Of a stretch of DNA of 5,418 nucleotides, positions 1-5,418 are shown one piece after another. A program made the translations under genes and the position numbers. The notes beneath the pieces are model-generated. The model was not told where the DNA came from. It was given only the letters and a program-made list of their open reading frames with translations, and ran no database searches. Numbering within the stretch: the stretch's first letter is position 1; every line of letters begins with the position of its first letter. The DNA comes from Bacteroidota bacterium (lineage in GTDB: Bacteria > Bacteroidota > Rhodothermia > Rhodothermales > UBA10348), in assembly GCA_018623785.1 (NCBI GenBank), contig JAAZVD010000132.1, forward strand, positions 1 to 5,418. Direction: 5' to 3'.

Positions 1-1485
1 AAAGCCATTTTCGACCCGGACAGTATCCTGAACCCCGGCATGATCACGGGTGCCGAGCCCATGACCGATCATCTGCGCTTCGGTTCGGCGTACCAAACGC
101 AGCAACTGCGCACGAATCTGGACTTCACTCAGGATCTGGGGTATGCCAGCGCTGTCGAGATGTGTAACGGTGCCGGCGTGTGCCGCAAGCTGGGATCTGG
201 TACGATGTGCCCCTCGTTCATGGCCACGCGCGAAGAGGAGCATTCCACACGCGGGCGGGCCAATGCCCTGCGCAATGTGCTCAATGGTCGGCTCGACCCC
301 GCTCTTTTGACCGACAAGCGCCTCTACGATACGATGGATCTCTGCCTCTCCTGCAAGGCGTGCAAGGCTGAGTGTCCCTCGTCGGTGGACATGGCCACGA
401 TCAAGGTGGAGTTCCTGGATCGCTACCATCGTGCCAATGGAACGCCGCTGCGTTCGACATTCTTTGCCCGTGCTGCGTTGCAGGCGCGTCTTTTGAGTGG
501 ATGGACGGCCCACGTGGTGAACAGGATTACGAATCTGCCTGTCATGCGGGGGCTCATGGAGCGGACGCTGGGTATTTCAGCGCAGCGTACGTTGCCCTCG
601 TTTGCCCCCGAGCCGTTCACGGCGTGGCACCGCAGCCATGTTCGCGGGGCCGCGCGTGGGAGTGAGCGTCCGCGGGTGGTGCTCTTCAACGACACGTTCA
701 ATACGTACCACTACCCGGACGTGGCCCGGTGCGCCACGCTGTTCCTGGAGGCGTGTGGTTTTGAGGTCATTTTGCCCGGTCACCGGTGCTGCGGCCGACC
801 GGCTATTTCAAAGGGACTGGTCGATGTAGCCCGCACACAGGCGTCGGAAACGCTGGACAAGCTGTTGCCGTTTGCGAAGGAAGGCCTGCCCATCATCGGC
901 TTGGAGCCCAGCTGCATCCTGTCCTTCGACGATGAATACCATCGGCTCTTGCCGGGGGATGATCGCGTAGGGGTGGTGGCCGAACGCGCCATCCTCTTCG
1001 ATCAGTTCGTGGCGAATCTGGATCCGGACGATTTACCAACGATGACGGGCTACGACGACGTGCTGCTGCATGGCCACTGCCATCAAAAAGCGGAGGTGGG
1101 TACGGCAGGGACGCACGCTGCCATTGGGCGTATTGAAGGCTGCAGCGTGAGCGAAGTGGACTCGGGATGCTGCGGCATGGCCGGGTCGTTCGGTTTCGAG
1201 AAGGAGCATTATGACCTTTCCATGTCTATCGGAGAGCAGCGGCTTTTCCCGGCCGTGCGGGAGACGCCGCGGCATGTTGCGGTGGTGGCCCCGGGCGTCA
1301 GTTGCCGGCAACAGATTGCCGAGGGCACGGGTCGAGCGGCACTGCACCCGGCAGAGCTCCTCTATCGTGCCATGATGCGCGCGCAGGGGGTCGATGATGG
1401 GCAGTCGGATGATGGGCAATCAGGCGGTGGGGCTTCTGGTGATGGCGCCGTGCTTCCAGCCGCGCCGGCGGAGGTCGGGGCATGA
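1..1485 (+). CDS. FAD-binding / (Fe-S)-binding oxidoreductase, C-terminal half (5'-truncated by window edge)
   Basis: The reading frame is open from base 1, so the ATG at 40 is internal and the true start lies upstream. The 494 visible residues begin with FDPDSILNPGM, which closes the FAD-linked oxidase C-terminal domain (vanillyl-alcohol oxidase / GlcD type). A ferredoxin-like region follows: C55, C61, C70-P, then C115-x2-C118-x2-C121-x3-C125-P. Two CCG (cysteine-rich) domains come next. The first has C263-C264-G and EPSC305; the second has HC360HQK, C390-C391-G and SC435RQQ. This order matches YdiJ-like proteins of about 950-1000 residues, so roughly half is missing. Family members oxidise D-2-hydroxyacids (D-lactate, D-2-hydroxyglutarate, glycolate) and pass electrons through FAD and Fe-S clusters, often to the quinone pool at the inner membrane face. 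The exact substrate cannot be read here because the FAD/substrate domain is outside. The C-terminal ~30 residues are a low-complexity Asp/Gly/Ser/Ala tail. The stop codon overlaps the next gene. Confidence 0.9.
   Translation, partial: KAIFDPDSILNPGMITGAEPMTDHLRFGSAYQTQQLRTNLDFTQDLGYASAVEMCNGAGVCRKLGSGTMCPSFMATREEEHSTRGRANALRNVLNGRLDPALLTDKRLYDTMDLCLSCKACKAECPSSVDMATIKVEFLDRYHRANGTPLRSTFFARAALQARLLSGWTAHVVNRITNLPVMRGLMERTLGISAQRTLPSFAPEPFTAWHRSHVRGAARGSERPRVVLFNDTFNTYHYPDVARCATLFLEACGFEVILPGHRCCGRPAISKGLVDVARTQASETLDKLLPFAKEGLPIIGLEPSCILSFDDEYHRLLPGDDRVGVVAERAILFDQFVANLDPDDLPTMTGYDDVLLHGHCHQKAEVGTAGTHAAIGRIEGCSVSEVDSGCCGMAGSFGFEKEHYDLSMSIGEQRLFPAVRETPRHVAVVAPGVSCRQQIAEGTGRAALHPAELLYRAMMRAQGVDDGQSDDGQSGGGASGDGAVLPAAPAEVGA
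1393..1422 (+). repeat. In-frame 15-bp tandem duplication (two copies) in the tail of the oxidoreductase
   Basis: Bases 1393-1407 and 1408-1422 are adjacent copies that differ at two of 15 positions, both G to A at third codon positions. Each copy encodes Asp-Asp-Gly-Gln-Ser, so the differences are silent. The unit length is a multiple of three, so copy-number change would not shift the frame. It lies in a low-complexity tail after the last CCG domain and probably has no catalytic role. Confidence 0.8.
1470..1474 (+). promoter_or_regulatory. Shine-Dalgarno site for the decarboxylase gene
   Basis: GGAGG lies 7 bases before the ATG at 1482, inside the end of the upstream gene. This is a strong, well-spaced ribosome binding site. 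It decides the start in favour of 1482 over the in-frame ATG at 1497, which has no such site. Confidence 0.7.
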
Positions 1486-2912
1486 CCGATCATCACATGA
1501 CCCCGGATGAATTCCGCGAGCACGGTAAACGGGTCGTGGACTGGATTGCGGATTACTACGAGTGGGTGGAGTCCCAGCGCGTCTTGCCCGACCTGAAGCC
1601 CGGTGACCTTCGCGCCTCATTACCCGCGGATCCGCCCGAGAAAGGAGAGCCCTTCGAACATATTCTGGGTGATGTGGACACCTTGATTGCGCCGGGCCTG
1701 ACGCATTGGCAGAGCCCCAAGTTCATGGCCTATTTCCCGTCCAACACCTCTTTTCCCTCCATTTTGGGGGAGATGCTGGCGGCGGGCATGGGGCAGCAGG
1801 GAATGGTCTGGAAAACGAGTCCCGTTTCCACCGAGCTCGAGACCCATGTCATGGACTGGCTGGTAACGCTTCTGGATCTGCCGGCGCATTTTCGTGGCAA
1901 CGGAGTCATCCAGGATACAGCGTCGAGTGCCACGTTGTGCGCCATGCTGGCCGCGCGGGAGCGTATTACGGGCGGTAAGGCCAATCGGGAGGGAGTTCCC
2001 TCGAATCTGGTGGCTTACACATCAGACCAAGCCCATTCGTCCATCCAGAAGGCTGCGCGGATCGCGGGCATCGGGGACGATCGTATGCGACTGATCCCGA
2101 CGGATGAGCAGTTCCGGATGGACACGGCCGCCCTCGAAGCCGCGATCCGCGCGGACAAAGCGGCGGGCCTCGCGCCGTTTTTCGTGTGCGCGGCCGTTGG
2201 CACGACGTCGTCGATGGCCGTGGATGATGTATCCGGGATTGCCAGTGTCCTGCGGCGCGAGGCCCCCGGTATGTGGATTCATGTGGACGCGGCCATGGCA
2301 GGCACGGCCGCCGTGTGTCCCGAATTCCGCTGGATCCACAACGGGCTGGAGCAGGCCGATTCGTACTGCTTCAATCCGCACAAGTGGATGTTCACGAATT
2401 TCGACTGTAATGCCTTCTGGGTTCGGGATCGCAAGGAGCTCATCGATGCGCTCAGCATCCTGCCTGAATATCTGCGTACGGCCGAGCATCTCTCGGGCGA
2501 TGCCATCGATTACAGGGACTGGCAGATCCCCCTGGGTCGCCGGTTCAGAGCGCTCAAGCTGTGGTTCGTCCTGCGCCATTACGGCGCGAAGGGCCTGCGA
2601 GTGCATATTGCTGAGCACGTCCGTCTGGCCGCGACCTTCGAGGCCCACGTTTTGGCCAGCGACGATTTTGACCTGGTTGTGCCGCGTTCGTTGAATCTGG
2701 TCTGCTTTGCTCATCGGAGAGGGGATGCCTTTACTGAGCAGTTGATGGAAGCGGTGAACGCCTCGGGAGATCTTTACCTAAGTCACACCCGGCTCGGGGA
2801 CCGCTACACGATTCGTTGCTGCATCGGGGGCAGGGACCTACAAGAGCGCCATCTCGATGCGGCATGGGATCTCATTGTCCGTACGGCTCACAGTCTGGCA
2901 GCCTCCGTGTGA
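1482..2912 (+). CDS. PLP-dependent group II decarboxylase, aromatic-L-amino-acid decarboxylase type
   Basis: This 476-residue cytosolic enzyme fits the length of the aromatic-L-amino-acid decarboxylase family (about 470-500). It is expected to convert an aromatic amino acid (Phe, Tyr, Trp or DOPA) to its amine and CO2, using PLP. Landmarks that align by eye with the animal enzyme: HWQSPKFMAYFP (75-86), TSPVSTELE (112-120), the PLP-stacking His in SDQAHSS (H185), HVDAA with the pyridine-nitrogen Asp (D269), and NPHKW with the Schiff-base lysine (K301). YRDWQIPLGRRFRALK (344-359) is also near-identical to the family. Y330 in LPEYLRT matches the catalytic-loop tyrosine of true decarboxylases; plant aldehyde synthases have Phe there. 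The start at 1482 has a GGAGG site and overlaps the upstream stop as ATGA, so coupling with the oxidoreductase is likely. The substrate is inferred from family only; another amino acid is possible. Confidence 0.92.
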   Translation: MTDHHMTPDEFREHGKRVVDWIADYYEWVESQRVLPDLKPGDLRASLPADPPEKGEPFEHILGDVDTLIAPGLTHWQSPKFMAYFPSNTSFPSILGEMLAAGMGQQGMVWKTSPVSTELETHVMDWLVTLLDLPAHFRGNGVIQDTASSATLCAMLAARERITGGKANREGVPSNLVAYTSDQAHSSIQKAARIAGIGDDRMRLIPTDEQFRMDTAALEAAIRADKAAGLAPFFVCAAVGTTSSMAVDDVSGIASVLRREAPGMWIHVDAAMAGTAAVCPEFRWIHNGLEQADSYCFNPHKWMFTNFDCNAFWVRDRKELIDALSILPEYLRTAEHLSGDAIDYRDWQIPLGRRFRALKLWFVLRHYGAKGLRVHIAEHVRLAATFEAHVLASDDFDLVVPRSLNLVCFAHRRGDAFTEQLMEAVNASGDLYLSHTRLGDRYTIRCCIGGRDLQERHLDAAWDLIVRTAHSLAASV

Positions 2913-4402
2913 TGCAGCAGGAATCGCCCCGATATCTTCGCGAGACGCTGGGGACCTGGGTCGGGCCTGCCCTCTTTGTGCTCTGCTGGATCGTTCCGGC
3001 CCCGGAAGGATTGTCGGTGGCTGCCTGGCACACGGCTGGTGTCGGTCTGTGGATGGCCATCTGGTGGATGAGCGAGGCCGTACCGATTCCGGTTACTTCG
3101 CTCTTGCCCATGGTGCTCTTTCCAGTGCTCGGTGTGGCGCCCATCCGTGAGGCTGCGGCGCCGTATGCCAATCCCCTGATCTACCTGTTCATGGGCGGAT
3201 TCATTCTGGCTGTCGGCATGGAAAAAACGGGCTTGCACAAACGCATCGCTTTGTCTCTGCTGAGGCGGGTCGGTACGCGGCCAGACGCAATTATCGCCGG
3301 ATTCATGCTCTCAGGGGCCCTGTTGAGCATGTGGGTGACGAACACGGCGACAACCATGATGATGCTGCCCATTGGATTGTCGATTGTAGCACTGGCTCAG
3401 GGAGACCCGGAAGCAGACGCGTTCCCCAACTTCGGTCCGGCGCTGATGCTGGCCATTGCCTATTCCTGCACCATTGGCGGTCTAGGTACGCTTATTGGAA
3501 CGGTGCCCAATGCCCTCGTGGCTGGTTTCATGCAGGAGACCTACGGCATTGAGATCGGATTCGTGCAGTGGATGGGCGTTGGCATTCCACTGATTGTTGT
3601 GGGATTGCCAATGACCTGGGTATTGCTCACCAAATACCTGTTCAAACTGGGCCGCACACCAATACCGGGATTGGCGGACTTGATTCACCGACAAACGCTG
3701 GCCCTCGGTCGTCCACGTCGTGATGAGGCGTGGGTCTTCCGTGTCTTCCTTCTGGTTGTCGGTCTATGGCTGACGCGGCCGCTTTTGGCAGCATGGATGG
3801 GCGGGCTCACAGACACGAGTATAGCCCTCCTGGGTGCCTTGCTTCTTGTTCTGATTCCCACCGAGAATCCCGGGAAAAGCTGGGAATCTCGCTTTTTGAT
3901 CACCTGGGACGATGCCAAGCGATTGCCATGGGGCATCCTGGTGCTTTTTGGCGGCGGCTTGTCCCTGGCTGCTTCCATCAGTGAGACGGGACTGGCGGCC
4001 TGGCTCGGGACGCTCATTTCCGGCATTTCGGACTGGCCCGTCATCCTGATTATTCTGACGGTGACCTTGCTGGTCATTTTTCTGACCGAACTGACCTCCA
4101 ACACGGCCACGACGGCGGCTTTCTTGCCTGTGATGGCTTCCGTGGCACTTGGCATTGGTCAGGATCCGTTTCTGCTGACCATTCCAGCTACGCTGGCCGC
4201 GAGCGCCGCTTTCATGCTACCTGTGGCCACGCCTCCCAATGCCATTGTGTACGGATCCAATTTGATTTCGATACCCCAGATGGCCCGGACGGGCATCTGG
4301 ATGAATCTGCTTTTCACCGTCCTGATGACCGGGATGGTCTATTTTCTGGTCCAATGGGTGTTTGGTGTCGAGCCGGGCGTTCTTCCCACGTGGGCATTCT
4401 GA
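2912..4402 (+). CDS. SLC13/DASS family permease (sodium:dicarboxylate-type symporter)
   Basis: This 496-residue, highly hydrophobic inner-membrane protein has the usual length for bacterial DASS carriers. It shows the two internally related motifs of the family: TNTATTMMMLP (143-153) in the first half and SNTATTAAFLP (396-406) in the second. These equal the SNT substrate/sodium-binding signatures. The family signature around LPVATPPNAIVYGSN (436-450) is also present, with many hydrophobic spans and a polar, Arg-rich loop at about 240-275. Members import C4-C6 di- and tricarboxylates (succinate, malate, fumarate, citrate), usually with sodium; some carry sulfate. The motifs here favour carboxylates, but the substrate is not fixed by sequence. 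The ATG at 2912 overlaps the decarboxylase stop as TGATG. A longer frame opens at ATG 2816, but its extra 32 residues are polar, Arg-rich and overlap the upstream gene. GTG 2909 is an in-frame alternative. No clear Shine-Dalgarno is seen, which suggests reinitiation. Confidence 0.9.
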   Translation: MQQESPRYLRETLGTWVGPALFVLCWIVPAPEGLSVAAWHTAGVGLWMAIWWMSEAVPIPVTSLLPMVLFPVLGVAPIREAAAPYANPLIYLFMGGFILAVGMEKTGLHKRIALSLLRRVGTRPDAIIAGFMLSGALLSMWVTNTATTMMMLPIGLSIVALAQGDPEADAFPNFGPALMLAIAYSCTIGGLGTLIGTVPNALVAGFMQETYGIEIGFVQWMGVGIPLIVVGLPMTWVLLTKYLFKLGRTPIPGLADLIHRQTLALGRPRRDEAWVFRVFLLVVGLWLTRPLLAAWMGGLTDTSIALLGALLLVLIPTENPGKSWESRFLITWDDAKRLPWGILVLFGGGLSLAASISETGLAAWLGTLISGISDWPVILIILTVTLLVIFLTELTSNTATTAAFLPVMASVALGIGQDPFLLTIPATLAASAAFMLPVATPPNAIVYGSNLISIPQMARTGIWMNLLFTVLMTGMVYFLVQWVFGVEPGVLPTWAF

Positions 4403-4436
4403 TATCGTATAGTTCATTCCTTGGCCCGAAGTAATC
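4403..4436 (+). promoter_or_regulatory. Only intergenic gap between genes; possible weak promoter or leader for fcl
   Basis: This 34-base gap is AT-richer than its surroundings. It holds TATAGT at 4408-4413, one base off a sigma-70 type -10 box, about 23 bases before the fcl ATG. No convincing -35 box is found at the right distance upstream. A promoter here would fit the change of pathway at this point, but read-through from the upstream genes is just as possible. Confidence 0.2.
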
Positions 4437-5393
4437 ATGCATTTGACTGATCCGAACCACTCTGTATTTGTAGCCGGGCATCGTGGCCTCGTGGGCTCTG
4501 GTGTTGTGCGGGCGCTGCGCGATGCCGGTTTTGAAAATCTTGTTCTGCGAACCCGTCAGGAGCTGGACCTGACGGACAAGGCGGCTGTACGTGCGTTCTA
4601 CAACGCCGAGAAGCCGGACTTCGTGGTCGTTGCGGCCGCCAAAGTGGGGGGTATCCTGGCCAACGATTCCTATCCGGCTGATTTCCTGCACACCAACCTG
4701 GAAATCCAATCCAATGTCATCCACGGGGCCTTTGAGGCGGGTGTCAAGCGCCTGATTTTTCTTGGCAGCACGTGCATCTACCCCAAGCTGGCGCCGCAGC
4801 CGCTCAAAGAAGAGTACCTCCTGACGGGCCCGCTCGAGCCCACGAACCAGTGGTACGCCATCGCCAAGATTGCGGGCGTTAAACTGTGCGAAGCGTTGCG
4901 CCGGCAGCACGGAGTGGATTTTGTGTCGATGATGCCGACCAATATGTACGGTCCGGGGGACAACTTCGACCTGCAGTCATCGCACGTCCTGCCGGCCCTG
5001 ATCCGCAAATTTCATGAGGCGAAGGGGACCGATCAGCCGGTCACGCTCTGGGGGACAGGCTCCCCCAAACGCGAGTTCATGTACGTCGATGATCTGGCCT
5101 CCTCGATCGTGCACGTACTTCGGACCCCGGAGGAGGCGCTCTACGAGGCTGCGCCCGACGGACTGATCAATGCCGGCGTGGGAAAAGACCTGTCCATTGC
5201 CGACCTGGCTGAAACGATAAAACGCGTCGTCGGCGCCTCCAACCCCATTGTCTACGACACGGACAAGCCGGACGGTACACCCCGCAAGCTGGTGGATGTT
5301 ACCCGGCTCTTTGCCATGGGATGGCGGCCCAAGGTGGACTTGGAAGAGGGCATTCGACGCACCTATGCGTGGTACTTGGAGCAGACCGCCTAA
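4437..5393 (+). CDS. fcl: GDP-L-fucose synthase (GDP-4-keto-6-deoxy-D-mannose 3,5-epimerase/4-reductase)
   Basis: This 318-residue cytosolic short-chain dehydrogenase/reductase of the extended type is close in length to E. coli Fcl/WcaG (321). It epimerises and reduces GDP-4-keto-6-deoxymannose with NADPH to give GDP-L-fucose. Visible landmarks: the Rossmann motif GHRGLVG (14-20), the catalytic S111 and C113 in GSTCIYP, Y140-x3-K144 in WYAIAK, the epimerase acid H183 in SSHVLPAL, WGTGSPKREF (205-214) with R212, and KPDGTPRK (277-284). These match the Ser-Tyr-Lys triad and the Cys/His epimerisation pair of the E. coli enzyme. It begins 34 bases after the permease; only a weak GAAG precedes the ATG. 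Its usual partner gmd is not in the window and may lie downstream. The product feeds O-antigen, capsule or glycan synthesis. All key catalytic residues are intact. Confidence 0.95.
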   Translation: MHLTDPNHSVFVAGHRGLVGSGVVRALRDAGFENLVLRTRQELDLTDKAAVRAFYNAEKPDFVVVAAAKVGGILANDSYPADFLHTNLEIQSNVIHGAFEAGVKRLIFLGSTCIYPKLAPQPLKEEYLLTGPLEPTNQWYAIAKIAGVKLCEALRRQHGVDFVSMMPTNMYGPGDNFDLQSSHVLPALIRKFHEAKGTDQPVTLWGTGSPKREFMYVDDLASSIVHVLRTPEEALYEAAPDGLINAGVGKDLSIADLAETIKRVVGASNPIVYDTDKPDGTPRKLVDVTRLFAMGWRPKVDLEEGIRRTYAWYLEQTA

Positions 5394-5418
5394 GTCCGAG
5401 CCCCGGCCTCCGGAGCAT

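Noticed and set aside
40..1485. ATG at 40 as the start of the oxidoreductase
   Set aside because: The frame is open to base 1 and the preceding residues (KAIFDPDSILNPG) are the conserved end of the FAD-linked oxidase domain. The gene therefore starts upstream of the window.
61..1494. Repeated ATGACCGATCATC at 61-73 and 1482-1494 (Met-Thr-Asp-His in both proteins)
   Set aside because: A single 13-14 base match in a window of this size can arise by chance. There is no flanking similarity or duplication boundary to suggest a mobile or regulatory repeat.
2104..2694. 196-residue open frame on the + strand, second frame of the decarboxylase
   Set aside because: Composition is dominated by Arg, Ser and Pro, as expected from an out-of-frame reading. 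No motif is seen.
2022..2714. 230-residue open frame on the - strand
   Set aside because: It lies wholly inside the well-supported decarboxylase gene and shows no recognisable family or motif. It is typical of shadows in GC-rich codon-biased genes.
2816..2911. Longer permease start at ATG 2816 (or ATG 2861)
   Set aside because: The extension is a polar, Arg-rich out-of-frame reading of the decarboxylase 3' end and does not resemble a transporter N-terminus. The ATG at 2912 gives a normal length.
4314..4910. 198-residue open frame on the - strand across the permease-fcl junction
   Set aside because: It overlaps two solid genes in antisense and has no recognisable domain or convincing ribosome site.
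5395..5414. Possible hairpin after fcl (TCCGAG pairing with CTCCGGA, one bulged base, 7-base loop)
   Set aside because: The stem is short and bulged, and no T-run follows before the window ends. It cannot be called a terminator from this sequence.

Overview
The window is gene-dense and all coding is on the + strand. It holds four protein genes: one cut off at its 5' end by the window edge and three complete. No RNA genes, insertion sequences, CRISPR arrays or large repeats are visible. GC content is roughly 60% by spot check. The mix of protein families fits a free-living, respiring Gram-negative bacterium. The style of the proteins would suit Bacteroidota/Rhodothermota or Gemmatimonadota relatives, but this placement is a weak inference and no marker gene is present to confirm it.

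Bases 1-4402 look like one transcription unit of three tightly packed genes. (1) The C-terminal half of a large FAD/iron-sulfur oxidoreductase of the YdiJ / D-lactate dehydrogenase / GlcD-GlcF fusion type, probably oxidising a D-2-hydroxyacid. (2) A PLP-dependent aromatic-L-amino-acid-type decarboxylase, whose ATG overlaps the previous stop codon in an ATGA. (3) An SLC13/DASS sodium:dicarboxylate-type permease, whose ATG overlaps the previous stop codon in a TGATG. The overlaps imply co-transcription and translational coupling. A shared role in uptake and oxidation of organic and amino acid carbon is plausible but unproven.

A 34-base gap (4403-4436) separates this unit from (4) a complete GDP-L-fucose synthase (fcl/wcaG), which makes GDP-L-fucose for surface polysaccharide or glycoprotein. 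Its usual partner gmd (GDP-mannose 4,6-dehydratase) is not in the window. The last 25 bases are non-coding as far as can be seen and may hold a weak hairpin.

There is no stretch over 300 bases without a gene. I looked for an undescribed system and did not find convincing evidence of one. The observations below are modest: gene packing, ligand variants and a small in-frame tandem repeat.
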